Positions 41,201-56,200 of a stretch of DNA of 64,000 nucleotides are shown in pieces (positions within the stretch are counted from its first letter, which is position 1; the number at the start of each line of letters is the position of its first letter). Below the pieces are notes generated by a model. It saw only the letters and a program-made list of their open reading frames with translations, searched no databases and was not told the origin of the DNA. This stretch comes from Siphonodentalium dalli (lineage: Eukaryota > Mollusca > Scaphopoda > Gadilida > Siphonodentaliidae). The position numbers were made by a program, and so were the translations under genes. The stretch is taken from contig CP136062.1 of NCBI GenBank assembly GCA_032622095.1, forward strand, positions 143,302,351-143,366,350, in the 5' to 3' direction.

Positions 41201-44200
41201 CCGTTTAGTCGCCTATAGCCAAAATATATATAAATTAATTATTAGTGCCCTTTTAAGACATCTGAGGTCAACGGGACCTATCTAATAAGATTCCGCGAGT
41301 CAAATTACCCCTATGTATAAATTTTCAGTTCTGAGGGTCAAGCTGTTTGGTCGCCTATAGCGCAGACAAACAACAAACAAACAAACAAACAAGCAAACAA
41401 ACAGAATTTAATTAAATTAGTATAGATTTGGACCCTGATATTTTCACACTTTTATCAGTTCTGAAAATCACAAATATAGGTCTAAAAGTCTAAAACATTA
41501 AAGCCATTTCGAACATTAGTTCACCATCCAGTTACGCTCTGCTACTATTTCTGCATTGAACAGATGAGATACCAAAAATTAGCCATGGAGAGAAAGATGA
41601 TAACAAGAGCTGAACCCTTGTATTTCATATAATACTTGAATATAACTGTTATTATTGCCTGACTGGTAAAATTGGATGGACCAAATAGAAATATGTGACC
41701 CGCCATATCAAATCCAGTCGGAAGTCGGGATTTTTTTTACCCTGTGCCAATGCATTCTCTTATATATGCGAGTCGACCATAGGTCGCCTCGCATATATAA
41801 GAGAATGCATTGGCCTAACAATTTTTTATCATGTTTTTTAAATAAATGTTTCTTACAATTTTTAGGACATAAAATAAAAAAACACCCATTACCCTGCAGG
41901 GAGCCCCACACATATATAGAAGCACATAGAAGAGTGTCGTCTGCTCATGTTTGTCTGGGGCTCTGTATGGGTGAAATTATAAAATTGTTAAAGAATACAA
42001 GAACAAATTATTAAAATTGTAAAAAATTGTTAGGCCAATGCATTCTCTTATATATGCGAGGCGACCTATGGTGGGTCACATATGTCAAACTGTCCATAAC
42101 TAATAAGCTCACAATCCAGATATTTTATTACTTTTTTCGCTATTTCTGAAGATATAATCTTGAAATCTTTTGTGACGAATGGATGAAATCATGGTGCTTA
42201 TAAATTAGTCAGCCCAAAAACAAAATTTACCACAGCTTGATAAATATAATAGTAGTCCATATTTACCCATAAGTCATCCACATAGAATTTACTGCAGTGT
42301 TGCATTGCCATGTTCAATATTACTTCTAATCCATTGTAAAATGTCCAATAAATAAAGAATATGCGTGTATCTCCTGGTTATGAACAAACAGAAAAACTTC
42401 TAATTTATATCCCTATGGATGTCCTGACATACATGCATGCGTTATTAATATCCAATGATCGTTAACAGGAAACATAGAATCCGACAGAATAATTAATTTA
42501 TCATATCATAATTATCCAATGATTTCACATGTCATAAATTCTCTTAGTACGATATGACAAAAAAAAAGGGCATACAGTCACTAATCACTCAGAATTTGAC
42601 AATTATCCGTCAATGAATATCCAACAAGGAACAAAGTCCTTCAGAATGATCAACACAGATATACATTACTCCAAACTTTATCTCAACACAGACAATGGCT
42701 TATCTTTATGTACATAAATCGAGATATGCCACAGGGTGAATATATTTAGATATCCAAATTATCCATGAATTCAGCAAATTGATATGCACTGATCATTTCA
42801 GTTAAATGATATCACAGATTAAATGAAACATGAAACGCATCAGCATGAATCAGACAGAATTTTTGCCCTTTGGAGATATATGCTCATTAATCCAGTTCTT
42901 GATGGCTACAGCAGGCAAACCAGGAAACTAGTTATAAAAGCTGTAGTGTGTTGTGTCACCACTTATATATAAGATCAGGTTTGTTAGAAACACATGGAAG
43001 TACACCATAGAACTTCTAGTATATTGGTGTCATATGTTAACCCCTATAAAATAGAAACAGGATGCAAATACACACTTGGCAATACTACCCCTGAATTGAC
43101 TAGGGGCTATATAACTGTTAACAGTGCCACCCAGAAAGGGAATTTGTATGGCCTACATAATTTTATAACCCAAGGCCAAGCAGTCTAGTTTTAGCATATA
43201 GAATTACATAAGGCCTTTCAAAATCGAATTGTTGCTTCTATTCAGACTTTTTTTTTCAGGATGGGGCGGGATATTTGTTTTTTTGTATTTTCAGATGGAC
43301 GGACCGGAAACATGTATATGGCTAGGGAAGTCATATGATTGAGCTTTATACACATACTGCCCAATAAAAATACTTCTTTCCTCACACACATGGAGTGAAT
43401 TTAAACATGTTGGGGATAAAAGTATCACTTTATTTTGTGGGAAATTGGTCTGAAGTTAGTTTCATATTACATACAACAATATTTACCCCATGTCGTGTGC
43501 TGTTATTTGAGTACCAATATACACACCCAAATTGATAGATGTATGGGTCAAGTGTTCTGAAAGCTTTGCGTGAATTGTCAGTCAGTGGTGAGATTATTTG
43601 TATCCTAACAATTTCATACTGTACTCACGACATCAGGACATAACATAGTTTTGACAAATGGGTAGGTAAAGACTAGAGATGTGTTTCTTGTGTTTAACCC
43701 TTTACCCAACAAACCAGCCAAAACCGGCCAAATAAAGCTTCAACAGCCTAAAATATCTTCGGTCTGTCTCAATAGAACCATACAAATATGGATATCATTG
43801 GAACCGGCTCCTTGACCACATTGTGATAGTTACAGTTATGCCCTGTGCCAATGCATTCTCTTATATATGCGAGTCGACCATAGGTCGCCTCGCATATATA
43901 AGAGAATGCATTGGCCTAAAAAAAAAATTTTTTAACACTTTTTACCATTTTTTCTTACATTCTTTAACAATGTTATAATTTTTAATGTGTTAAGCCAATG
44001 CATTCTCTTATATATGCGAGGCGACCTATGGTCGACTCGCATATATAAGAGAATGCATTGGCACAGGGCCCTTCTGTTGGGTAAAGGGTTAATGTGAATC
44101 AGTTATGATTTTAGGGTGAATTTGGTTCTCTTTAGGCTCTTGTTGCACACCATGCCATGATAGTCATTACATGGGATGCACAAATTACACAACAGATACA

Positions 44201-47200
44201 TATTAAGAACTTAATTGAGGCATAAGCTAGCTCATCGACCGATCCACAATGTATACAAATGTCCTCGTTCCCTGCACTTTACCATGGCAGCTCTATTTTA
44301 TCAGTGCATGAAACAACCGTGCGTGTTTACTTCCGCGAATAAAAGGAAAATGTGTGAACTCCGGTATCGGGTTGTAACTAAATTACGAGAACAACGTAAT
44401 TTCGCTATACGTTCGTAAACCATGCAACATGAATGCGCTCAATTTTATTGAAAATTATACAATAAAAACATGCTAATTACACCATATATGCATGTATAAT
44501 ACAGAAACATCAGAGGGGGTCGATTTTTTCCAGGCGGGCACTGATGATAAGCAACAATCCTATTTTGAAAGGCCTATGGAAACTCAGAGGGCGAAATACC
44601 TTATACACTTATGCTTGAGAAACCCACACAAAATTCTGATTAAGTTTCTTAAATATGGGTGCCTATATATTTTTAGATAAAGATAATCAACAGGTATAGA
44701 TAGAAGGAATATTGTATTTTTTTAATGAGGATATAGCTGGTACATAATTATAACCCAATCAATCTAGTTTGATGATCCAGAATAGCATGAGGAAACTCTG
44801 GGGCAATAAGCTAGTTTTAACAAGACGCTAAAATCCATAACATTCAATGTTAATCTTCAAAGATTTACAAAATCACATAGTTTGTGAAAATGCATGTACA
44901 TGTACTTCTAGATTTTTAGAAAAAGGTCAGACAGGTATAGATAGAGGAAATATTTTTTAAAGAGGATATAGCTAGAAAATTTTTAAGAATTTTTTTACAA
45001 TATTTTGTCACCACTTAACCCATTCTTTACTAAATGGATTCTCCCACCCAGTTGTAAAAGTATTGTAAAAAGCATGCAGAACCTTTTATCCCAGTTTTTT
45101 GAGTCATGTCATCACAGTTCCTGAAATGTCCCCAAAAAAATGGCAGGAAAGACTTGGTCAAACTTTCATGCCCACTGAATGGAAATCAATTTACAAAATG
45201 GCAAGTAGGATTACAAATGACACTAGTCTATTGTCTTTTCAATTCAAAATAAATCATGATATTTTATATACTAACTCAAAACTTATGAAATGTAAAATAT
45301 CAGAAACAGAAATGTTCCCTTTTTGTCACACAGGAAAAGAAACATGCCTACATCTATTTTATGAATGTCATGTAACAAAATCTGAATTACTAGAATTTCA
45401 GCAGACTATTAAAGATAAATGTAACCTGCAATTTGAAGTGTCACAAAATAACATTATATTTGGTGTACCTGATGGAAATCCAAATGAAGGAATAATAGAA
45501 ATTGCCATACTTCTATTTAAGAGATATATCTACTCTTGTAAGATAAAAGCTACTAACCCTAATTCACATGGTTTTACAGAATGGTTAAAAACTTATAAGA
45601 CAATTGAAACTGTGCCATTAAAGGGCTATTCTACAAAAAAAATAATATCTTTTTTCAAGAGAGATGGAATATAATTAATGAATTATTTTTAACATAAATA
45701 TAAGAGATGAAAAACCCACAAAAGTATCAACGGTGCAGAGTCTAAATTGATCAATATCTTATACCATTTAATATATACTCAATCATATAAAATTAATTGA
45801 ACATGTTTATTTCAGCCTATGACAAAACACTTTATATTTTATCCCACTCACATCAATATCTTTAAAATAATTTGTTTATGTTTTAACCAAGTGCATGTAT
45901 TGTGTCCTTGATTCCTCAAATGTCTGTATGTATTTATTTGTTTAGACCCAAATAAAAAAAAACAAAAAAAACAAAACAAAAATTTAAGAAAACTTTTACG
46001 ATATTTTGTCACCACTTAACCCATTCTTTACTAAATGATTCTCCCATCCAGTTGTAAAAGTATTCATTGGAACTGTCTATTGTTCAGCTGGAAGACAGTT
46101 CAAGTAATATTAGCAGATTACAGACAGAAAAGAGATTATACAGTGTAGAAGGATTCATTTTGTTTGTTGAACTTATTATCTGAACATTTCCTAAGGAAAC
46201 TACTCATCAATGAGTATTTATAAAAGAAAGTGTTAAATGTAAGAATAAAATTGTTAGAAACATATGGAAGTAGACCATATAATTGCATTGATGTGATACA
46301 TATACATGTATATACAAACACATACATAATACAAAAATACAGACAAGGCCACCTGACTCCAGCAATGACAAAGTATTGGCTCTATTTAATAGGGGCTAAA
46401 AATGTCAACGGTGCCATTTGGAAAGGGAATTTGTGAGACCTATATCATTTGTTGTAGCCCAAGCAGTCAGTAAATTCAGGATCTAAATTTGCATCTGAAA
46501 TTACTCTGGAGAAAAATGTCTTTTTATGTAGGTTTGTGAAGACACCAAATGATATGAGAACATCTAGATTTATAGATAATGGGCATGTACAGCTATAAGG
46601 TATACTATTGGTTGGTTTTTTGTTTATTTTTTGAAAATAAACAAGAGGATATATTATTTTGTTATGAAAAAATTGATGAAACCACTAAGAGATATAATAC
46701 AGGCAACAAATGAATGATTGACCACCCTGATCCAAAATTACACAATATTGACTTTACAAGAAAAACACTTATCCCAGTCAAATACTACATGTAAAAGTTT
46801 TTTGTGACACACACAGTAATGCCCTAAATAATCAACTCCTTAACCGCAGCAGAATCATGGGAAATATTTCAGGATTTAGTGTATGGCAACAAGCCATATT
46901 TCCATCTAAATCCTGAAAAGTTACCCATAATTCTGCTGTGGTTAAGGAGTCGATTATTTAGGGCATTACCGTACAACTGCCACTTTTGGTTCTAACCTAT
47001 TGACTACAACTGGGTCTTAACCTGGAAGTGTCTAATTAAAACTACCCAAAACTTTTGAAAATTTATCAAACTATGTCCCAATTTGAAGCTGACCTATATT
47101 TTGAGCACATTCAATGTTAATTCATTCAGTTATTCTTGATGATAAATGAATAAATATAAAAAAAATTTGCTCTACTTGAAAGTTTTAGGCTGGTCCCTAA

Positions 47201-50200
47201 TGTCACCAATGGATCATCACATAATTAGCCCCTAAACCAGGCCTCATATTTTTAGTAAGACACACATGTATTATCGGCACGCGCAGTGAATCATGTAAGA
47301 GCTTAGCCCAATGATGTCGATGTCAATGCCGGAACTTTATAATTATGTTAATTAGACAATGAGATTAATGTAGGTGATAAGGGCGGTCAACAATTTTGTC
47401 AACACGAAAAAACACATTTTAAATGAGACTACATATTTTGTTGAAGGTGTTTGTTTGGTTGTAATGAGGAAATCAATATTATTTTTTCTTAATCTCAGCT
47501 GTTTCGAGATCGTTTGCCCTTGCTAAAATTGGATTATGTGATAAAATGGATTTCAAATTTATCACAATTCTATACAAAATTCATTAATCTCGTCCAATAA
47601 ATTTGTTTCGAGCTGAGCTTTAACACACTTGGTTAATAAATTTTGTATAGAATTGCGACTCATTAGAGATCCTCTATTTAACTCTAAATATTTGTTAGCA
47701 CAACTAAATTTATTTGATTGGAAGTGAACAGATTTAAAAAGTTATTACATGGACAGCAAAGCTGTTAAGTTTCACGGATTGTCCGTGAGACTCCCAGATT
47801 GCCACGGCAATGCCGCGAATACGGATAACCCCCAATATCTCCCGGATTCAGCAAAACCCCGCATTCAAATCCCCAAAAAACAATGTTTTCTTATTTTTCG
47901 AATTTGTGAAATTCCCGGGAATTTCCCAAATGACAGGGATTTCCTTATTTCCGGTACCGTAAATACCCACTCATCAACATTCACTGTTGATGTTCCCTCT
48001 GATTGACACACTGCTCTGAGGGGTAAATAGGCCATGGGGTTTCCAATGTAATGACAGAATGCTTTATAACAAGCTGATGTGTCATAATAGTGAATTCGCA
48101 GGCAAGTCAGCAAGAGTCGATGATAAACTGTTTGCACCTCATAAAACAATCATATATGTTCAAGCTTTTATGCACAGATGATGCTAATTTTGTCCATGCA
48201 TTGATGATTATTATGACTGAAAATTACAGCAATATCATAATAGGAAAATAGGGGGATTAATAAAATGTTTAAATTGATTTACCGAATATCTAAAAGTCAC
48301 TTCATGTTGATTAATAAGTGCATGACAGCAAAGGTGACTTTCCACGGAGGTTCATTAATTTTTGAGGTAGCTTAATTCAAAAGATGTCTGGACATAACAT
48401 GTTGCATGTGGATATCATCCAGGTGGTTCATGAATATACCAAAGATCATTCATATCCGATCTCAGAAGGAGGAGATACATGGATATTGTTCCACTCATGA
48501 CATGAACTATGATGACTGAAATACAGAGATGGCACGAATGCATGTTTCACTCTATATAAAAAACAAGGTATGTTAATAGGGTGTGTTGTACTTTTTATGA
48601 AGTTCATTTACCATTTCTTGCAGCCCACACCAGTTGTGGTTGTCCGGAAAACTCACATATCAAATTTGGTTCCGTAAAATGACAAAAAAACTAAAGTTTT
48701 CATCGGGAAACCTCAAATATTTAAAATTCTAATTCCAAAAGAGCCGTAAGTCAGTAAAAAATATTCGGACCAAACTCATAATCGAACTTGACCTGTATTT
48801 TGGTCTGAAAAACTCACATACCAAATCTGCTTCCAATAAAATAAACCAAACTAAAGTTATCATCCGGAAACCAAACCTGTTAATGGATGGATGGATGGAC
48901 GGACAGACGGCTATGTGGCTAGACAAATGGACAGACAAATACGGCCATTTTTCAAACGGGCGTATAAAAATTGGAGGCGCAATGTGTTCCAGTTACTTAA
49001 ATGTTCCTTTTTTAGTGCACTGCACTAAAGTCGGCCGCAAATTAGCCCAACATTGAGAAAATATTTGAAAAAAATATTAACTAGAGGTGTGACTGTCCCA
49101 ATGGGACTAAGGATATCCCCCCACCCCGTGTTTTTAAAACACTAAGATGTTTCACATGTCAGTAAACATTTAGTTAAAATAATAAATTAATAGATTCGCA
49201 TTGCAGATGCACAACCCTAACCCTAATCCTATACCTATTGACCAAAAAATGTAGGAATAAAAGCGCAGTCAAAATTATGCATATTGCGAAAATTTTCTAA
49301 GTCGACAAAGGGGAATAACTCCACATAAAAATGTCTGACAGACATCATAATCACAGGTGCACAGGTTCCCATAGTACTAAATATCTGTGCCAAGTTTTAA
49401 AAAATTGACCTAAAATGTAGGAATAAAAGCTCGGACAAAATTATGCATGTTGCAAAAAAAACAAATCTAAGTAAAAAAAGGGTGATAAATCCACCAAAAA
49501 AAGTCAAGAGAAATGTCATATCACAGGTGCACAGGTTCCCATGATACTAAATATCCGTGCCAAGTTTAAAAAGAACTGACCTACAAATGTATGAATTAAA
49601 GCTCAGACAAAATTATGCATGTTGCAAAAAAGATTTCTAAGTCATATCGCAGGTGCACAGGTTCCCATGGTGGTTGATGTCTGCGCCAAGTTTCACAGAA
49701 AATGATAAAAAAAAATGACTGAGTAAAACTCCGGAGATGATGTGACAAGTTTAATAAAAGGATTTGTGTGCTTCAGCACAAGACAATCTAAGAGGCATAA
49801 CTCTTAAAATAAACTTCAGACAGGATTTGTTTTCAAACTTCTCTGAAACATTCATGAGTAGAAGCCATCAAATTCATCAATAAAATTTGGATAAAATGGA
49901 CAACACATTTGTTAGAGTTATCGCACTTATGTTGTAAATGTACACCTGGAACTTAAAGGTACTCAATCCGATCAGATGGTCCCCATACCATAAAGATACA
50001 ACAACAACAACATTTCTTCAAAATACACTTTAGTTATCAGAATCGATTTATTGCAACAAAATAATGCTAACCACTGTCAAATATGGTATCAAATTTCAAA
50101 AAACTTGTTGTTCATCAACATTTTGTATCAACAAAACATGGCCGTATTATCACTAAACTTTCCGTATTACCACTTGATTTTAGAGTTATCCATCTTCATC

Positions 50201-53200
50201 CGCAATTTTGTTCGAGACCCTTCATTTGACCATGTGTTTCCGGTCCACATATTATTACACATCTCGAAAATAACAAATTTTAAAAATTGATTTATGATCA
50301 CTCTGAGCTTTGATGGGTGGGTTCCTCGACTCGAATCAAATAACTTTTACCCCCGAAGCCAAAGAAATAGTAATTTAGGAGCATCTGATCGGTTTGAGTA
50401 CCTTTAATAGTATTTAAGAGGCATAACTTTGGTCATAAAACAAAATTTGGACAGAAATTGTATATTAGCACATTCAAAATATCTATCAGTAGAAGACACG
50501 AACAAAACGTGGTAAAATCAGATAACGTTTGTTAGAGTTATCGTGCGTGAATACATGACACAAAATGGACAGATGTACACATGAAAAATATCAGCCCCAA
50601 AAGTCAAACATAACTTCCCCAAAAAAACTCTTTAATAGTTTTGATCAGAGAACATTCAGTAAATTCTAGAATTTTGTGAGAAATATTTTCAAATGACATT
50701 TAAATAGCCTATTATCACACCAGGAACATTGCATGGAGAGAAAGCCACTTGAACGAAAACTGATATCCCTACATACAAATCTAACAGATAAAGACAAGTT
50801 ATATGTTTGCTATCATGTCTGCATGGTGCTGCTTCAAATCCTGAGACAAGCCTCTGGCTCGGGGACTATTTCTCTTCTTGGACCACTATTTTGGAATAGC
50901 ATCAATTTGCATTTGGATTTTATCAATGACAAATCGTGCAATATTTATTTTATCGAACAATCCTAAAGAACACACAGGACAAAATAATGAAAACAACAAG
51001 TTCAGTAGTTGTAAATTAGTACAGTCATTATCAAATGAAGCAAAAGATTCTTTAAAAAAAATAAATTGTACAAATTCAGGAAACTGACAAGAAACTACCC
51101 GGTATATCAAGGCGATCCTTGTGATAAAAGAAGGAAGGAACAGGCTAAAACTACAACTAATCACAAAGAAAACATCACAAATACCACATAACATCAAGCC
51201 TGAGTTTAGTGTGCCTGTCAATTGCAGAATGAGGTCCCCCAGATGGTGAATTTAGTTACGCTGTGCCGCACAGTGGGATTCACCCTCTTGGCACCTCATT
51301 CTACATGGCCTCATCTGCTATGGGAGACATAGACTCAGATTGAAGTTCCCAAATGGTGAATATTGTGATGTACACCTATTGGGGACCAGACCTGTTTACT
51401 TTCCCGATTTCGGCGGGAGTCTCCCGATTTTGTGTCATTTCTCATGTGCTCCCGATCGGGAAACCAAATCTCCCGATTTCAAAAGATAAACCCCAAATTA
51501 CCCGACGGCTGTACCAAGCATTAAGCCATGCACGCTATAGTGTTACAAATCAATTAGGAATATATCGCCTGCGAGTCAAACAGTGACAAAATGTTGACAC
51601 AAACGTTGTTTAACAGCGTTGAGTAAGTAAATGCGGTCTTCAATGTCCAGACAAGGATTATAATATATCAAACAAGAAGCTTCCTTTTTTGGCCACACTT
51701 AATAAAGTGTTGGTTTCTGCTAATCCCGACCGACTGCTTTAAAATCGCCGACTCAAATTATTATATTGCCGATTTAAACTTTTTGTTTGTTTTAGTTCCG
51801 CTTCCGTCTTTGTGGTATTCCGTGTTTTATATACGCAATAACAGAACACGAATCGAACAGACCTCAAAGTTTGAAACAATTATGTCAATACGCTCTCTCT
51901 TTAAATTTACCGATGTTACCTGATGTTACTGAATATATTTGGCGACAAAATTATCCGAGAGCACCAATTTATAGTGCGCAAATATAGTTTTAATCGTTGA
52001 ATTGCCTTATTCGAAATAAAATGTGATCCATAATCGGAAAATCGTAATTTTATTCCCAATGATTTTTATCATTTTAGAAATTGGAGGCACTCGGTAATCG
52101 GTGTCAAGGCCGTTAATTGTGGCAGATGCAAACCAAATGCAACAAACAGTCTATGTGACATTTAAATGAAAAATATGAAGTTTTTTTTCGTGATACTCTT
52201 ATTGAAAAAAATCTCCAGATTTTTCACTAAATCTCCCTCTTTCTTGAGGACAAATCTCCAGATTTCCAATTTTAAAAGTAAACAGTTCTGTTGGGGACCT
52301 CGATAATGCAATGTGTCTTCTGCCAATTTGGGGATATATAGAAACTTTCCAGAGAAGATGAGGCCTAAGCAAAATGAGGTCTCTGAATTTAGTGATGCTA
52401 GCCTTGAAATAGTGTGTCTGTCATTTGCAGAATGAGGTCCCCAGAGGGTGAATTTAGTGATGCTACCCCGCATAGCGGGCTAGCATCAACAAATTCACCC
52501 TCTGGGGACCTCATTCTGCTTACAACTCAGCAGAATGAGGTTCCCAGAGGGTGAATTGGTGATGCTAGCCCACTATGCGGGGTAGCATCACTAAATTCAC
52601 ACTCTGGGGACCTCATTCTGCAAATGACAGACACCCTTACATGTATTTCAAGGCTTGGGGATAGCGTCACTAAATTCACCCTCTGGGGACCTCATTCTGC
52701 AAATGACAGACACCATATTTCAAGGCTTGGGGATAGCGTCACTAAATTCACCCTCTGGGGAACTCATTCTGCAAATGACAGACATGCTATAACCAGACTT
52801 GCATAACATTTGCTTGTGTCGTGATTATCTATTATACTCTGGTTGTCAATTACAGATCGATTATGTACAAAACTTGTTGGAACTTTTCTGGAGAAGCAGA
52901 AGTGAGTTTAACTCTTCCTATACAAAATGGATTTTCCCATTCAGTTATAAAAGTGTACATTGAAATGGTCTATTACTCATTTAGAGGGGTGTTCCTTTAA
53001 TAAAATCAGATGACAGACAGAAAAACAGATAATACAAGAGCAGAATGATTCATATTCATTGGAGGGAAATTTTCAGATAATAAGTTCACCTGAGGTTGTT
53101 TGTCAACTTCTCGTCAATGAGTATTTAGTATAGAAAGGGTTAAAATTACCTCCCTGGAATAGCATGCATGCTAAAATAGATCCCTGAATTTGCAGAGTGA

Positions 53201-56200
53201 TAATGGGTGTGCTAAAATTATGAATCTGACTATCATATTGATGTTGAATTTATTTGGAATAGTGAATGTCAAGCAACCAATCGCAAGTGCAGATTAGGCT
53301 TAGAAAGTGATGTGAGATAACATACATAGTGAAATTGTTAACTTACCGGTGAGTATGTAAGAGCCAGTACACTACCATTGACAATCTCATTACGGGTCTG
53401 CAAAAATAAAATTATATTCCTATTACAGTACAGTAATGTCCTAAATATTCGACCCCTAAACCACTAAATATTGGACCCATAAACTAAATATGGCTTGCTG
53501 CCATTCATCGGAAAGCTCTCGGTGAGGGCTTTCCTATGAATGGCAACAAGCCATATTTCTGACTAAATCCTGAAAAATTTCCCATAATTCTGCTGCGGTT
53601 AAAAGAGTCATATACTTCGGGTATTACTGTATTGGGCTGATTAAAATAGAGATGGTCAAATGACAGCGCAAACCTGAAATTGTGATGGATTGAAAATGAT
53701 GGCTCTATACTGTACACTAAATCCGGCCATTTATGGGACCATCTTCTATTAAACTCAACAGAATATGCAACAAATGAATGAATTTGAGCCATGGATGTGT
53801 GCAAATTACACTCATTTAAAACACCATGGCTTGAGTCATAAACTCATTTTCATTATAATTACCGTATTGAAAAAAGTCTAAAACAGTTTATCATACATCG
53901 CCGGGATGGGCGCCAAAATCCCACTCCAATAGATATTATTTTCTTGTGGGGGAGGATACATGTATACCCTCAAATGCTGAGGAATGTGATAGAGTGGATA
54001 TAAGTATAGAGTGGATATAAGTATAGTAACATTGAGAATATATCCACCTATACGTTTCTACCCACCACATGTTTACCCTAATGTGCATGGAATTGTAGCC
54101 AGGGTTCGCGCTGCCACTTGCCAAATTTGCCAATGGCAAAAATAATTCACATTTGGCAAAATATATTTTCATTTGGCAAAAAATTTGGCAAGTCACTTTT
54201 GATTACTAACGAAAGTTTAATAATATTAATTTTGTCAACTAATAACTCTCATTTCAGGAAAATCTTTCATCACTGGTATTAGTAGTGATTTATAATGTTA
54301 TGAAAAGTTAACACCTCTATCTAGATACAATTAATCCGATACCATTAGTATTTGGTGGTGGTGTTTACATAGCTAATCCTCTTTGTTTCGACGTGCCTTT
54401 CTGATGAAGAAACCCTTCCACAATTCCATTGTTATGTTGTTGGTATATTATTCTATGATAAACCCAAGTATAGAGGCGAGAATTATCAGTAAATAACTGC
54501 TTTCCTATCGATATCAATGGCCGCTCAAACAGCGATTGTCGAAATAGTCAAAATAAAAGGCACAATGTTGTAGAACTGATAGAATTTGGCAACTTCTAAC
54601 AACATTTGGCAAAAATTATTTTCATTTGGCAAAAACAAATTTGTGGCCAGCACGGACCCTGATTGTAGCATGAGTGTAAAGAAAGCGCATATATTGTTTG
54701 AACAGAATGTTCAATTTCAGGCTGCGACAATGTGAATTTTCGTGAACAAGTGGGAATTGTACAAACGTTTAGAATTGTGGGTATATGTGAAAATTGATAT
54801 TGTGGTTGCTATTTTATACTGATTGGTAAGCAATCTGGTTCATCGCAACATAATTTCCAGATTACACCCACAGTAAGTGTTTAATTCTGCAGTAGATACT
54901 GCGTCGATGGAAACTTTGCATGCTGATAGGTGGCAATCATTGTGGTGCTATTTGCTACATATTACCTGAGCAAGCCTTGAAATAGTGTCTGTCATTTGCA
55001 GAATGAGGTCCCCAGAGGGTGAATTTAGCAGGCTAGCATTCACTAAATTCACCCTCTGGGAACCTCATTCTGCAAATGACAGACACACTATTTCAAGGCT
55101 TGTACCCGAGATGGACATAAAAATTGACAATTTTCGGCAGCCATCTTCAAATGTTGACACGTGATGTTTGCAATCAGTGATGTATATCAGTGCCAAATTT
55201 GCGATGAATAACTACCCAAATATTTCAGATTTCCATTATTATCGGAGGCCGTTGGATGCCATTTTAAATTCTGGATTTTCCCGAAAGAGGATTTTGGATA
55301 TGTTAGTTATACTAGTGATTCTCCTGCATTGCTTGACACCAAACTGCTTCTTTACCAATTTATTCTGGGTCTAACCCTCTGGCGACCATATATTATAAAT
55401 TGAGAGCTAAAGTACATACCCTCTCAGTGATATATGCCTGTTGGTTGGAATCTGAGAATGTGAGAGAGTATGAGTCTGGATCTGCAAGCTTCCATCGCTC
55501 AGCGATGTCTTTCACTATAGCAGCTAGTGGTCGTTGCTGGAAAAGATTTCATGATCATCATTTTAAACTTTTCAGATGAAGCTATGCATTCATTGCAATG
55601 GATGTCTGATTAAAAAAACTAAAACAACAGTACGTCATGCAATGGAAACAACTGTTAAAGGGGACTGTACACTAAATCCAACCATTTATGGGACCATCTC
55701 CTATTATACTCAACACAATAAGCCTTTTTACTGGTTCGCGATTTTCAAGATGGCCGATGGTTCCATATGGTCCGATTCCTAGCTTTTTATCCAACCCACC
55801 AGTAAAAGCCGGTAAAAGGTCAAAGTTGAGAAGTAGCATCCATTTGTAAACATTCGACAGCTGAGTGCGAGAATTTTTTATCAACATTTCATTTATTCTG
55901 AGTGCAACTACGTGTTTAAGAATTGTTTTGTGGCCATGTCATCTATAGAGTTAGGATCTGGTGACGATGCAGACATTCAGACGCCCTTTTTTGTCAACGA
56001 ACTTCCCATAAGTTACTGATAAATAGCGAGTTCTTGCGTTAAAAAAATAACTCAAAAACATACGTGATACATCCAATCCATCTACTCTGCGAAACCTATA
56101 CGTATTGTATGTATCCAGGGTGAGTGTTTAATTAGTTTTATGAAGTTCTCGCACCTGCGATTCGGTAACGACCTGTTGCCATTTTATTTTGGGAATTCCC

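Noticed and set aside
45099-45674. 191-aa frame as an independent gene
   Set aside because: It is the C-terminal end of a LINE protein, truncated at the 5' side, with a poly(A) tail and target duplication; the apparent start codon is TTG.
49206-49230. Telomere-like CCCTAA repeats
   Set aside because: Only about two and a half imperfect units inside a tandem array; too short to mean anything.
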